A DNA stretch of 64,000 bases from Sphingomonas pokkalii (GTDB taxonomy: Bacteria > Pseudomonadota > Alphaproteobacteria > Sphingomonadales > Sphingomonadaceae): contig NZ_QENQ01000001.1 in the NCBI RefSeq assembly GCF_003096275.1, forward strand, positions 2,829,007-2,893,006. Direction: 5' to 3'. The notes beneath the pieces are model-generated. The model was given only the letters and a program-made list of their open reading frames with translations. It ran no database searches and had not been told where the DNA came from. Below are positions 23,269 through 32,926 of this stretch, one piece after another (positions within the stretch are counted from its first letter, which is position 1; every line of letters begins with the position of its first letter). A program made the translations under genes and the position numbers.

Positions 23269-23296
23269 AGCCCCTCCTCCTTGGAGGAGGGGCTTT
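23269..23296 (+). terminator. hairpin after carB, probable terminator
   Basis: A perfect 12-bp stem (AGCCCCTCCTCC, loop TT, GGAGGAGGGGCT) is followed by a short TTTGGG, 13 bases after the carB stop. It also looks like a member of the sphingomonad-type palindromic repeat families, so its origin may be a mobile repeat serving as terminator. Confidence 0.6.
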
Positions 23297-23343
23297 GGGC
23301 AGAGATTGCAGAGCAGCGGTTGGTCTCGGTGAGACATAGCCCC

Positions 23344-23376
23344 ATCCCAACCCCGCCCCTAAGGGGGGAGGGTTTT
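23344..23376. repeat. GC-rich palindromic repeat before greA
   Basis: ATCCCAACCCCGCCCCTAAG is followed by a G-rich arm and TTTTC. The sequence is a partial palindrome facing the carB hairpin across about 50 bases, a third inverted pair of related but different sequence. With the rest of 23257-23532 it makes up the carB-greA spacer. Confidence 0.5.
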
Positions 23377-23532
23377 CGTGTTGGGTGCTTTTCCGACCCC
23401 CGCCTTGATGTTTCTCCTCCCGCACCTTACAATTCGCATTCGCACAATGGATTTCCCCAACCGATGTGAATGTGCGGACGTCGTTTTCGGGCGACGGTCG
23501 GTTCCGGGGGCGTATTGAAGGACTAGGGCGTT

Positions 23533-24009
23533 ATGGCGACCGTCGAAAAGATGCCGATGCTGGCGGAAGGCTATCAGAAGCTCAACGAAGAGTTGAAGCG
23601 GCTGAAGGCCGAGCGGCCGCTGATCGTGGACGCGATCGAGGAAGCGCGCGCGCATGGCGACCTTTCCGAAAACGCCGAATATCATGCCGCCAAGGAGCGG
23701 CAGGGTCAGGTCGAGGCCTCGATTGCCGATATCGAGGACAAGCTGAGCCGCGCCCAGATCATCGATCCGCGCGAGCTTTCGGGCGACAAGGTCGTGTTCG
23801 GCGCGACCGTTACGCTGCTCGATGAGGACGACAAGCCGATCACCTACCAGATCGTCGGTCAGACCGAGGCGGATGCGAGCAATGGCCGCATCTCGTACAA
23901 CTCGCCGATCGGCCGTGCACTGATCGGCCGCAAGGTCGATGAGGAGGTCGAGGTTTCGGTCCCCGCTGGCGATCGCTATTATCTGGTTTCGAAGATCGAA
24001 TTCATCTGA
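23533..24009 (+). CDS. greA: transcription elongation factor GreA
   Basis: Rescues backtracked RNA polymerase by stimulating transcript cleavage. It has 158 residues, with an N-terminal antiparallel coiled coil carrying the acidic tip region ([19 protein letters not shown], residues about 39-57) and a C-terminal FKBP-like domain ([18 protein letters not shown]). Weak AGGG sequence precedes the ATG. The rhomboid gene follows after 8 bases. Confidence 0.96.
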   Translation: MATVEKMPMLAEGYQKLNEELKRLKAERPLIVDAIEEARAHGDLSENAEYHAAKERQGQVEASIADIEDKLSRAQIIDPRELSGDKVVFGATVTLLDEDDKPITYQIVGQTEADASNGRISYNSPIGRALIGRKVDEEVEVSVPAGDRYYLVSKIEFI

Positions 24010-24017
24010 GAGCGGCA

Positions 24018-24647
24018 ATGCGAAGGCTGAGCGCTACGACGGCGATCGTCGCCATCACGGTCGTCGTTAGCCTGGTTGTCAGCCTCGCGCCCAATACGCT
24101 GGAACTTCAGTATCTCGGCGGGTTCATTCCGGCGCGTTTCTTCGGTGCGGTCGCGATGCCCGGCCGCTGGGCGGTACCTGCGGCACTGACACCGCTTTCG
24201 TCCGCGTTGATTCATGCGGGCTTTTTCCACCTCGGCATGAACATGCTGATGCTTGCCTTCACTGGGCGGGAGGCGGAGCGCGCGGTGGGAGGCAAGGGGT
24301 TGATCCTCCTGTACCTGGTCGGTGCCTATGCAGCGGCAACGGCGCAGTGGCTGGGCGGTCCGACGTCGACCGCGCCGATGATCGGTGCGAGCGGTGCGAC
24401 CTCGGCCGTGGTGGGCGCCTATTCGCTGCTGTTCGGGCGCCAGCGCGCCAAGGCGATCGGGCCCATCCCGGCGCAGCTGGTGCATATTGCGTGGTTGGCA
24501 GCCGCGTGGATCGGCGTGAACCTCCTGATGGGCTTCGCCTTTCTTCAAGGTGGTGTCGACGTCGCCATCTGGGCGCATGTCGGCGGGTTCCTGATCGGAC
24601 TGGCGATGGCACGTCCGTTGCTTCTCTGGCGCTGGCGGCACGCCTGA
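24018..24647 (+). CDS. rhomboid family intramembrane serine protease
   Basis: 209 residues with six predicted transmembrane helices. The catalytic Ser lies in GASGATSAVVG and the partner His in WAHVGGFLIGLAMA. The HAGFFHLGMNMLML segment matches the conserved His/Asn helix of rhomboids. It cleaves membrane proteins within the bilayer, and its substrate is unknown. It is close behind greA and probably co-transcribed with it. Confidence 0.9.
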   Translation: MRRLSATTAIVAITVVVSLVVSLAPNTLELQYLGGFIPARFFGAVAMPGRWAVPAALTPLSSALIHAGFFHLGMNMLMLAFTGREAERAVGGKGLILLYLVGAYAAATAQWLGGPTSTAPMIGASGATSAVVGAYSLLFGRQRAKAIGPIPAQLVHIAWLAAAWIGVNLLMGFAFLQGGVDVAIWAHVGGFLIGLAMARPLLLWRWRHA

Positions 24648-24941
24648 CCGAGTCCTTTGCGGGCATCGGCCCGTGCCCGGTGCTCCCGGATCCGCCTCTT
24701 TCACCCCGCGTGGAAGCGATCTGCGCAGGCCGTTGCAGCGCTGCGCATTCCGGACCTTAGTAAACCAGAAATCGTTCGACAGCCTTTTGTTGCCCGGCGT
24801 AAGAACACGTCCCCGAACAATGCCGCTCAAATGCGGGTGGAAGACGTTTCCGATTGAAGGCACACAAGCGAATGTGTCGCCACTTCGGGTCTTCGAAGAT
24901 GCAGGTTGCGGCCGGTTCGGAAGCATTCGAAACGGGGGCAA
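24648..24941. other. intergenic region without a recognisable gene
   Basis: About 290 bases between the rhomboid gene and the sulfotransferase fusion. Base composition falls towards its right end (AT-richer around 24765-24800), which probably holds the promoter of the fusion gene; no clear -35/-10 pair or terminator is seen. Confidence 0.5.
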
Positions 24942-26786
24942 ATGGTCGATATTCTCATAACCGGGTTTCCAAGGTCAGGCACGACCTTGGTCACATCCTT
25001 GTTGAACAGCCAACCGAACGTAATCGCGCTCGCAGAGCCTTTGGTTGTACCAGAAGGGTTGGATCGGCACGCGGCGGTAGCGTATATCGTCTCCTGCGTG
25101 GCGCAATTTCGTGCCAGCGCTCTCGCTGGTGCGCCGCTTCCTACCAAGCATGTCGACGGCAAGATCCCCGATAATTGGGTGGAGCCGCCCCAGCACCATG
25201 GCATCTTGCGCCGTGTTCTGGAACAGTGGGGCGCATTGACGTTCGATAAGCCACTTGGCCCGGATTTCACGCTCGCGGTCAAGCATCCGGCCGAATTCAC
25301 CGCGCTGGCGGATCTGCTGGTGGCGCATTTCCCGATTTACACGATGGTTCGCGATCCGCTTACCGTGCTCGCGGCCTGGCAAACGGTCGACATGCCGGTA
25401 AACCGCGGCCACATGCCCAACCTCGAGCGCTTTGCCCCTGCGGCTTGGAAAGAGCAGCTCGATGCGATCGGAGATCCGCTGGAACGGCAAGTCAAGCTTC
25501 TCGAATTCCAGCTGCGGACCTATCTCTCGCTGCCGAACGGGCGTGTTCTTCGGTACGAGGATCTCGTTGCAGATCCGAGGGAGACCCTCGCGCCGATCTG
25601 TCCCGGGACGTCGGACTATCCCGAGTGCTCTGCCTTCGATCCCGTGCAGCGCTATGCTGGGGTGGACTTTGCTGCATTGATGAAACGGCTGCAGCCGCTT
25701 ATGCCGATGGTCGAGCATCTCTACCCGGATTTCAGGGATCGATGGGAGGCGAAGCTGCCGGCGAGGACGATGGTGGCCAAGGGGGAAGGGAATCTACTGC
25801 CGCAGGCGTCGAGTGCGCCGGGGCCGCACGCCGCGGACGCGCCACGGGCGTTCGTAATGGGCGCGTATATCCCTGCCGGGGGTACGCACATGGCCTATGA
25901 AATCGGACGGGTGGCAAGCGAGCAGATCGGCATGACCTGTTATGCGGTGCAATGCGCAGCTGAAAACCCCGATGAGTCGATCTTCGAATACCCGACCCGC
26001 TTTGCCACCGTGACGCGCGAAGCGCTGCCGGAGATGGTGCGGCCTCAGGATGTGCTGATCTGCAATCCGTCCTTTTCGAATGGCATTGTGGGGCTAACCC
26101 ATCATTGCCGCAAGCTGATGTACGTCCAGGGCTTCTCCACATTTGCCGTGCTCGATCGCTGGTTCGATCGGCATGTCGCGGTCGGAGGCTTCGTGCAGGA
26201 TTTCCTTGCAAATGTTTATGGCTTGGAGGCCCCGATCATCCGGCCGTTTGTCGACCCCGATGGCGCCGTTTCCCCCTTTTGGTGGAACAGGGCGCCGAAC
26301 TCGGTTTGGTTCTACCTCAAGGGGGACGAGGCGTTGCAGACCGCGCTGCTTGCGCGATTGCGGCAAGAGGTCCGGAGTATCGACGCCGGGGTGGCAAGCG
26401 CGGTCGACTGGGAAGGGGCGATCCTGCGGGCGGGGGATTGCAAGCAGCCGGAATTGCTGCGCAAGCTTGGGGAGCGGCGCCATCTGGTTACGCTGGCGGT
26501 TTGCGAAGGATTTGGCCTGGTACCGCTGGAGGCGATGGCGATGGGCACAATGGTGCTTGGCTTCGATGGTTTCGGCGGGCGGGATTATATGCGGTCTGGC
26601 GCAAACTGCCGCGTTCATCCCTATCCGAACCTGACCGGTATCGCGCAGGACCTGGTGAATGCTTTCCGATATCCTGACCTTGCAGCGGCTATCGCTGGAC
26701 GCGGGCAGGCAACTGCCGCACGCTATTCGCGAGATCGATTTCGCAAGGCTTGGCAGCGAGAACTGGAAACCCTGATCGCGCGCTGA
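24942..26786 (+). CDS. sulfotransferase-glycosyltransferase fusion protein
   Basis: 614 residues from the ATG at 24942. Residues about 1-245 are a PAPS-dependent sulfotransferase: ITGFPRSGTTLVTSLL (5'-phosphosulfate loop) near the start, VRDPLTVLAAW (3'-phosphate loop) and RYEDLVADP. Residues about 290-614 are a GT-B-type glycosyltransferase, beginning FVMGAYIPAGGTHMAYEIGR, with the GT4-style nucleotide-sugar motif CEGFGLVPLEAMAMGTMVLG near the end. It is probably cytoplasmic. One chain that could both sulfate and glycosylate a glycan fits the neighbouring polysaccharide locus, onto which it converges (stops four bases apart). Acceptor and donor are unknown. Confidence 0.75.
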   Translation: MVDILITGFPRSGTTLVTSLLNSQPNVIALAEPLVVPEGLDRHAAVAYIVSCVAQFRASALAGAPLPTKHVDGKIPDNWVEPPQHHGILRRVLEQWGALTFDKPLGPDFTLAVKHPAEFTALADLLVAHFPIYTMVRDPLTVLAAWQTVDMPVNRGHMPNLERFAPAAWKEQLDAIGDPLERQVKLLEFQLRTYLSLPNGRVLRYEDLVADPRETLAPICPGTSDYPECSAFDPVQRYAGVDFAALMKRLQPLMPMVEHLYPDFRDRWEAKLPARTMVAKGEGNLLPQASSAPGPHAADAPRAFVMGAYIPAGGTHMAYEIGRVASEQIGMTCYAVQCAAENPDESIFEYPTRFATVTREALPEMVRPQDVLICNPSFSNGIVGLTHHCRKLMYVQGFSTFAVLDRWFDRHVAVGGFVQDFLANVYGLEAPIIRPFVDPDGAVSPFWWNRAPNSVWFYLKGDEALQTALLARLRQEVRSIDAGVASAVDWEGAILRAGDCKQPELLRKLGERRHLVTLAVCEGFGLVPLEAMAMGTMVLGFDGFGGRDYMRSGANCRVHPYPNLTGIAQDLVNAFRYPDLAAAIAGRGQATAARYSRDRFRKAWQRELETLIAR

Positions 26787-26790
26787 TCCG

Positions 26791-28425
26791 TCATGGTCGT
26801 GCGGCTTCTTCCGGGAAGCGCACGATGACGATTTCCGGGCCACTCCGTTTTCCCTGTTCAGGGCGAAAAACCGCCACGATCCGCCCTTGAGCGATCCACG
26901 TACGATATGCCGCATAGGCATCGGGGAACAGGCGACGTTCATCCCGGTACCGTGGATACTGGCTCAGTACGGCATAGTCGGCATGGCAGGTCTGGCGCAT
27001 CTCTGGCGGCAGGGTCCCGAAGTCGACGTTGGAGCGACTGCCCCGAGCGCTCTGGATCGAGCCGTAGCCCTTGCGTTCCGCGAGGAACGTCCGGGGGTCG
27101 ACGCAGCCATTGTCGCCCATCGGGAAGCGGAAGCGCCACGGGCCCTGAAGCATGTCGAACGCGAAATGCTCGGCAAAGATCGATCGGACCGCAGGCACGT
27201 TTGTCCGCACCCATGCGGTTGCCTGCTGCCGGGTGTCGTGCAGGCGGGCATAGCCCTGTGCGATCGCGGTGGCGGCGAGCGGTGCGAGCAGGGCCAGCAT
27301 TGCGCAACTCGCAGCGATCGCCATCGGCACCTGGGGGAAGCGCGCCGCGAAAACGCTCCAGGTGCGGTCCAGGGTAATGGCAGCCAGGATCGCCAGCAGG
27401 GGCATGAGCGGAAGCGCCCAGCGTTCCCAGACCAGATTCTGGGAGGAGATGAGGGCGAAAAATCCGATAAGGGTGAGCCCGACGATCATCATCACGTCCC
27501 TGTCCCTACGAGCGAGGTACATTCCTGAAGCCGCCAACAACAGGCCGAACAGGCCCATCGCCTTTCGAAGGGGTGTGGTGAGGTACCATGCGACGTTCTG
27601 TAGGAACGAGCCGCCATTGGCGCCAAGGTGCCAGGCTTGATCCTCCCCGTGCAGGTTCTGGACGACGGTCTGCCAATCGATGACGAGATAAGGTGCGATG
27701 GCAACCACGAAACACGGCGCGAGCAGGCCGAACAGGGCGAGGCGGGACAGTATCGCGGTGCCAGCCGCGCGCTGCCGGCGCCATGCGCATGCCGCCGCAC
27801 CAACAACTGGAAGCGCAATGATGGCGAAGGGCCATTTGGTGGCCACGGCAAGCGCCAGCCAAAGCGCGGCGGCCACATAGTCGCGGCGCTGGTTCTCCCG
27901 CGCGATCCGCAGCGCGGCGAGCAGGCCTCCGAGCATGAAGACGCAGCCCATCATGTCCGATCGGACGATCTGCGAGAAGGTAATGTGGACCGGGTTCACT
28001 GCCAGCAGCGTGGCAGCAAGCAGCCCGACGCGGACATTCGCCAAGCGTTGGCCGAGCCGGGCAGTCATCGCGATCGTGGCAACGCCGCATAGGGCGATCA
28101 TCACTCGTCCGGGCAGGATCAGGATCCCGGGATCGTGATAGACCGCCGTCGAGAAAGCGCCGACAGATGCCCATTTTCCACCAATCCATCCTGCGATGAA
28201 GGTCACGACGTCGAGTACAGCCAGCGCATACATGGTGACAGTCGCAGGGTGGCCGAACCAGCCCGGATTGAGCGTTGCCGTACGCAACATGCGGAACGCG
28301 CCCAATTCGAACATCAGTTCGTCGGGGTCATTCAGGCCGGGCAGCCCAAAATTGATAGCATAAAGGCGCAGCGCGAAGGCTGCCAGCAGGATCAGGCCGA
28401 GCGGGTACCAGGTCTTTCGGGGCAT
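26791..28425 (-). CDS. GT39/ArnT-like membrane glycosyltransferase
   Basis: 544 residues with an N-terminal helix, about ten to eleven further membrane segments and a C-terminal periplasmic domain of about 140 residues. The acidic motif in the first outer loop (GLNDPDELMFELGAF) is the catalytic feature of GT-C enzymes of the PMT/ArnT type, which use polyprenyl-phosphate sugars at the periplasmic face. It is the last gene of the minus-strand polysaccharide run and could decorate the polymer or a protein with the sugar delivered by the GtrB/GtrA pair upstream. Confidence 0.8.
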   Translation of the reverse strand: MPRKTWYPLGLILLAAFALRLYAINFGLPGLNDPDELMFELGAFRMLRTATLNPGWFGHPATVTMYALAVLDVVTFIAGWIGGKWASVGAFSTAVYHDPGILILPGRVMIALCGVATIAMTARLGQRLANVRVGLLAATLLAVNPVHITFSQIVRSDMMGCVFMLGGLLAALRIARENQRRDYVAAALWLALAVATKWPFAIIALPVVGAAACAWRRQRAAGTAILSRLALFGLLAPCFVVAIAPYLVIDWQTVVQNLHGEDQAWHLGANGGSFLQNVAWYLTTPLRKAMGLFGLLLAASGMYLARRDRDVMMIVGLTLIGFFALISSQNLVWERWALPLMPLLAILAAITLDRTWSVFAARFPQVPMAIAASCAMLALLAPLAATAIAQGYARLHDTRQQATAWVRTNVPAVRSIFAEHFAFDMLQGPWRFRFPMGDNGCVDPRTFLAERKGYGSIQSARGSRSNVDFGTLPPEMRQTCHADYAVLSQYPRYRDERRLFPDAYAAYRTWIAQGRIVAVFRPEQGKRSGPEIVIVRFPEEAARP

Positions 28426-28432
28426 AGCCGGT

Positions 28433-30130
28433 TCAAATACCGCTCACGGTAACATCGCCCACCCGCCCGGACCGGGTGACCGATACGCCGTCTATCATCA
28501 GGATCGGAGCGCCGGAGGGCAGGGTAGCGGCGTCTATTCCGGCGAGGTCCAGGCTGTGAGGTCCCTTTGGCGATGATAGCTTGACCGCGCTCGAAAAAGC
28601 GCGCGGCGCGCCATAGACAAGGGGGGCAAGCAGCAGGTTGGTGCAGGCGGTGGCGGTGATGGCCGGGCCCTTGGCCGGATGCAGCGCATTGCCGATCTGA
28701 ACCCGAATGTCGCAGCGCGCGCAATCGGACAAGATCGCCGGCCGAGCCATGTCCTGGATGCGCGTGCCATAGAGAGCAATGCCCGCGCTGTCGCGTGCTT
28801 CGAGCCCGATCGCGTTGGCGCCACTGGCGTTGTTCATGCCGCCGAGCAACTGCCCGCCGCTGACGGTAATACTGCCCCGCATCGCGGTGAGCCGGAGAGC
28901 GGCGCTGCCACCGGGCGCGAGCGCAACATAGGGGTCGGAAAGATCGATCATCGCGCTTGGGGAGCAATCGCGGATATCGATGGCTACCGCCTCGCATTGA
29001 TCGAGTATCGGCATCCGCACGTGCAGGTTGACATGGCCTCCAGCGGCACGTCCCCCGATCTGTGCGCTATGGCCGTCGACACGGATTCCAGTCGCGACAC
29101 CGGCGGACTCGAAGTTGATGATGAAGCTGTCGGCAAACGCCGCGTCGAGCAGCAGGGCTACGCCGTCATCCACGTTCGGATCGCCGCCGATCGAGGCGTT
29201 GCAATCTTCCAGGAAGATCGAAGCGTTGCCGCCGGCAAGGCCGATCGCCTTTGTCCCGTCGAGGTGGAAGCCGCGCCAGACCGTCCGCCCGCGCCCGGGC
29301 AGGGAGCGAAAGGCGGCGCAATTCTGAAAGCGGGTCCGGACCAGGCCAGAACACACGAATCCACGTGCGTGCTCCATGGCAGCAAGGTCGCTGAATTCAC
29401 CATAGAGCAAATACTGGGCGCGCAGGCCAGCGGCTTGCCCTTCTCCCGGTTGGTTGCGGGCCAGCGTCAATCCCTGGACCGCGATGCATCGGATGAAATC
29501 ATTGACGGCGCCCGGTGCGCTTTGCGGGCCGACCTGGAGGACATCGTCTTCGGCATTGCCCAGAACGATCCGTGTTCCTTGGCCCAGGGCACTGCCGCGG
29601 GCGCCGGTGCCGCGAATATGGCAATAGGGTCGCGTCACTTGCCAGGTCGCGGCGATCGCATAGTCGCCAGCACCGAGTTGCAGGACGGGATGGGCTTGCA
29701 GGCAGGCTTCCAGCGCCGCGCGGCAATCGCCGCTACCATCGGGGCTTGCGCCCCACCATTCCGGGCGCGCGAACGCCGCTGTCGAGCTGTTGAGGTCGAG
29801 CGTACCTTTCCCGGTGAGGACAGCCTCGGCGGGCGCCTGAAAGTCTCCGAGGACGCGCAGCGTTCGGCCCTCGGCGATATCGATCCGTGCACCGGGCTGG
29901 AGGTGAAGGCTGGTGCGTAGCGTCGTGTTGGCGGTGACGACATGGGTGCCGCTGCCCAGGACAACGCCGTTCCCGGGATTGGCCAGCGTGCTGCTCCGGC
30001 CAGGCTGGGTCGTTGCCTGGGCTTGGCCAGGCTGCCTGTAGGCCGCTGCCCCCAGCACCCCAGCGGCGAGTGGCAGGAATGCACGTCGACCGATCGCCGC
30101 CTGCGGCCTGTCCGTAGACGGGGCCGTCAT
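28433..30130 (-). CDS. Tat-exported right-handed beta-helix protein
   Basis: 565 residues. A twin-arginine signal (GRRAFLPLAAGVLGAAAY, then AQA near residue 38) implies export in folded form. The body is a series of short Gly/Ala/Asp-rich strands with turns typical of pectate-lyase-like beta-helices (GTLDLNSSTAAFARPEWWG, HIRGTGARGSALG, DGHSAQIGGRAAGG). Such proteins in polysaccharide operons are usually lyases, hydrolases or epimerases acting on the polymer; no catalytic residues can be assigned here. It overlaps the GT87-like gene by ATGA. Confidence 0.7.
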   Translation of the reverse strand: MTAPSTDRPQAAIGRRAFLPLAAGVLGAAAYRQPGQAQATTQPGRSSTLANPGNGVVLGSGTHVVTANTTLRTSLHLQPGARIDIAEGRTLRVLGDFQAPAEAVLTGKGTLDLNSSTAAFARPEWWGASPDGSGDCRAALEACLQAHPVLQLGAGDYAIAATWQVTRPYCHIRGTGARGSALGQGTRIVLGNAEDDVLQVGPQSAPGAVNDFIRCIAVQGLTLARNQPGEGQAAGLRAQYLLYGEFSDLAAMEHARGFVCSGLVRTRFQNCAAFRSLPGRGRTVWRGFHLDGTKAIGLAGGNASIFLEDCNASIGGDPNVDDGVALLLDAAFADSFIINFESAGVATGIRVDGHSAQIGGRAAGGHVNLHVRMPILDQCEAVAIDIRDCSPSAMIDLSDPYVALAPGGSAALRLTAMRGSITVSGGQLLGGMNNASGANAIGLEARDSAGIALYGTRIQDMARPAILSDCARCDIRVQIGNALHPAKGPAITATACTNLLLAPLVYGAPRAFSSAVKLSSPKGPHSLDLAGIDAATLPSGAPILMIDGVSVTRSGRVGDVTVSGI

Positions 30131-31548
30131 TGCTCAGGCTTCGCCAGCGGCGCTGGTTGCAGCGGGCGGGGGCGTCGGATCCAAGGCAGGAATGCCGCAT
30201 CGGCACGGTGCCGCCAGCGCAGGCTCCAGCCGTCATCGCGTATATCGATCCACACTGTACGGATCGTAAAGAGCGCAATGGATACCGGCGCAAGCATGTT
30301 CAGCAGCGGGCGCACGAACATTCCAAGCCCTATGCCGAAGTCTACAAAGACCGGCCGGCCCGCAAGATAGCTGTAGCTAATGATCGTCGGAATAGAATCG
30401 AGAATGATCTCTCCTGGAATGCAAGCGATATAACAAATGACCATCGCGAAAGGCCTGCAGATGCCTTCCCAACGCTCCATGAAGATCAAAAGAATGATGA
30501 GCGTCTGCGTGTAGCCACCTGCTTCCGACGTAATCAGGGCAAGCGACAGTGCGAACATCGCAGCCCGGAATGGCGGGACTTTTTCCGGTCTTAGCCACGT
30601 TGCGAAAGCAGCTAGAAGGAGAATGGCCTGCGCCGAAGTGCGCACTATCTTGATTGCGATGATGCCATTTTCAGCGATTCTTGAGCCTATGACGGCAGTA
30701 ATCGGAAAACCGCCACCTCCAAATAGCGATTCCAAGGGGATGTAGGTACTCGGATACCAAATATCCAAAACGCTGGCGGACTGGAAGCCCCCCGAAAACT
30801 CCGTTATGTTCCGGACAATCTCGAACAACGTGCCTTCGCCAAGTATGGCATACGTAACCAAGTAGACGCAGGCGATCGCGAGGGCGCAGCCTTCGAAGGC
30901 AAGCCATTTACGCCGCAGAAGCAGGGAAGCCACGATCGTGACGGTATAGACCTTAAGATTGACTGCCAGCGCCAGAAAGAACCAGCGGAGGCGCGCAGAA
31001 CGCAGTAACGGACCCATGCCAAGCGCGACAAAGGCGAGGCAGAAGAGGATCAGATTTCCACGCTCGAGTCCGTAGAACATCGGCATTCCCGCACTTAGGG
31101 CAAAGCTGCGGGGAAGGCTGGTCTTTGGGTCGATCTTCCAGAACATGCGGCCGATCAGGACGATGTCGAATATGTAAAGCGCGTGAATGCTTGCGATGCC
31201 AACCCAATCACAGTCGCGCATTTCAAGGCCGGAGGCAGCCGCGTAGCAAGACGCCTTACCGAAGAGCCTTAGCAGTACAAATGACAGTGGTGGATAAATC
31301 GTCATCCAACTGTCGTAGGCGCCGCGGTTATGGGCCCAATATGCAGTATTGAACCAGTCCATCCAAATGTCGCCGGGGACGTAGAAGAATGGCTGTGGAA
31401 AATAGCCATCATAATACAGTATCCACATGACGCGCATCAGTGCGATCAGGACAATGATCGCAAATGACCACTCTACCCATAAGCCAACGCGGCTAGCGCG
31501 AGACGAGCGGTTCTCGTCCTGCTTCAACGGTTCACCAGCTACGTTCAT
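30127..31548 (-). CDS. GT87-like polytopic membrane glycosyltransferase
   Basis: 473 residues with about ten membrane helices. GDIWMDWFNTAYWA followed by YPPLSFVLLRLFG in the first outer loop, GLERGNLILFC and LAVNLKVYTVTIV resemble GT87/DUF2029 GT-C enzymes that use polyprenyl-phosphate sugars. Base composition is lower in GC than the sugar-nucleotide genes. Both ends overlap neighbours by 4 bases. It likely adds a side residue to the exported glycan; donor and acceptor are unknown. Confidence 0.7.
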   Translation of the reverse strand: MNVAGEPLKQDENRSSRASRVGLWVEWSFAIIVLIALMRVMWILYYDGYFPQPFFYVPGDIWMDWFNTAYWAHNRGAYDSWMTIYPPLSFVLLRLFGKASCYAAASGLEMRDCDWVGIASIHALYIFDIVLIGRMFWKIDPKTSLPRSFALSAGMPMFYGLERGNLILFCLAFVALGMGPLLRSARLRWFFLALAVNLKVYTVTIVASLLLRRKWLAFEGCALAIACVYLVTYAILGEGTLFEIVRNITEFSGGFQSASVLDIWYPSTYIPLESLFGGGGFPITAVIGSRIAENGIIAIKIVRTSAQAILLLAAFATWLRPEKVPPFRAAMFALSLALITSEAGGYTQTLIILLIFMERWEGICRPFAMVICYIACIPGEIILDSIPTIISYSYLAGRPVFVDFGIGLGMFVRPLLNMLAPVSIALFTIRTVWIDIRDDGWSLRWRHRADAAFLPWIRRPRPLQPAPLAKPEQ

Positions 31549-31937
31549 GCGTTGCTTGCTTTAAAAACAAGTAGCTTCAGGGCGAAGTAGTTCACGATCG
31601 AGACCAGGAATGCAGCGAGAATGCCGGCTGCGTAAGGCGACTGGATCACCTTCGACAGGAGCCATAATGTGCCGAGGCTGAGGGCGTAGTTCACAGCATA
31701 ACTTATCACGAAGCGCAGCTTGGCAGGGCCGGCTTCCTTGAAGACATGGCGGCTATAGGTCAGATAATTGAATGCCATGCCGATAAGGTGGGACAGGAGC
31801 TGCGCGGCATAGCGATCCATGCCCAGCCAGACCAGCGCCGCATACAGGCCGATCCCAAAAGCAGTATTTACGATACCGGCCTGATAGTAGCGCCACAGCT
31901 CGCGCAGCTGCGATGGCGTGATCGCTCGTGCGATCAC
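31545..31937 (-). CDS. GtrA family membrane protein
   Basis: 130 residues with four transmembrane helices, the full GtrA fold (YYQAGIVNTAFGIGLYAALV, then the HLIGMAFNYLTYSRHVF region). GtrA proteins are thought to flip the polyprenyl-phosphate sugar made by GtrB. The start is GTG at 31937, overlapping the GtrB-like stop (GTGA). GtrB-GtrA-GT-C order matches three-component glycan-modification cassettes. Confidence 0.88.
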   Translation of the reverse strand: MIARAITPSQLRELWRYYQAGIVNTAFGIGLYAALVWLGMDRYAAQLLSHLIGMAFNYLTYSRHVFKEAGPAKLRFVISYAVNYALSLGTLWLLSKVIQSPYAAGILAAFLVSIVNYFALKLLVFKASNA

Positions 31938-32926
31938 GGCTGCACCGGGAAGTTGATGCGCTCCTTCTCGATCACCAGCGGGGTTTTGCGCGTACGGTCA
32001 GAGATCATGCGCACATGATCGCCCAACAAACCGAGGAAGCCGAACAGCATTGCGAACTGCGCCTGGATGACCATCGCGATGAACCAGCCGGCAATCGGCC
32101 TACCGAGGAAGAAAGCGGCGATTCCACCCAGAAACATCAGCATCGTGAAGATGCCGCCAAGCACGCCGATGTAAATCGGAACGCGCAGCAGGCCCTTCGA
32201 CGATCCGGTTAGGCCGGCTACCGCAAAATCAAGCAACGCCATGAAGTTGTTGTTCGATTTTCCGCGGGCCCGCGGCGGGCGGGCATATGGAATCGTCTCC
32301 AGCGGATAGCCGGTTTCTACAAGCATTCCACGGAAGAAGGGTTCGGGCTCGTGGATTGCCTTGATCGTGTCAACGACGCGACGGCTGTACAGTCCGAAGC
32401 CGGTTGCGTTTGGGATGATCGGATGATCGCCAAACCGAGCGGCCAGCGCATAGGATAGCGAACGGGTGGCGCGCAAGATGGCGCCCGAGCGCTCATTCTC
32501 CCGAACGCCCAGGACGATATCGATACCCGCGCGCCACCGTTCGACGAAGCGCGGCAAAAGCTCGGGGGGATCCTGGAAATCGGCGCACATGCCTACCACC
32601 GCGCGCCCGGTCGCTTCGAAAATGCCGTGCGTAGGCGAGCGCATCTGGCCGAAGTTGCGTGTGTTGACGATTAACTTGATGCGATGGTCACGCGCGCACA
32701 TCGCCCGGATGATGGAGACCGTGGCATCCGTCGACTCATTGTCGATGAAGATGATATCGAAGGTGATATCCAGTGGCTCCAGCTGGGCAATCACGGCCGC
32801 ACCGATCGCCTCGGCGTTCGCTTCTTCGTTTCGACATGGAATGACGACCGACAGATCTGGCACCAGTGGAAGCTTCGCTTTCCCGGTAACAGCCTGAGTA
32901 GGCAAAGAGATTGACTGCTCGGTCAT
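31934..32926 (-). CDS. GtrB/ArnC-like glycosyltransferase family 2
   Basis: 330 residues. An N-terminal GT-A domain (DLSVVIPCRNEEANAEAI, FIDNESTDATVSII, VGMCADFQDPPELLP) is followed by two C-terminal membrane helices (about 230-290). This layout is typical of enzymes that load a sugar on undecaprenyl phosphate on the cytoplasmic face. The adjacent GtrA and two GT-C enzymes would then flip and transfer it. The start overlaps the stop of the Wzz-like gene (ATGA). Confidence 0.88.
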   Translation of the reverse strand: MTEQSISLPTQAVTGKAKLPLVPDLSVVIPCRNEEANAEAIGAAVIAQLEPLDITFDIIFIDNESTDATVSIIRAMCARDHRIKLIVNTRNFGQMRSPTHGIFEATGRAVVGMCADFQDPPELLPRFVERWRAGIDIVLGVRENERSGAILRATRSLSYALAARFGDHPIIPNATGFGLYSRRVVDTIKAIHEPEPFFRGMLVETGYPLETIPYARPPRARGKSNNNFMALLDFAVAGLTGSSKGLLRVPIYIGVLGGIFTMLMFLGGIAAFFLGRPIAGWFIAMVIQAQFAMLFGFLGLLGDHVRMISDRTRKTPLVIEKERINFPVQP

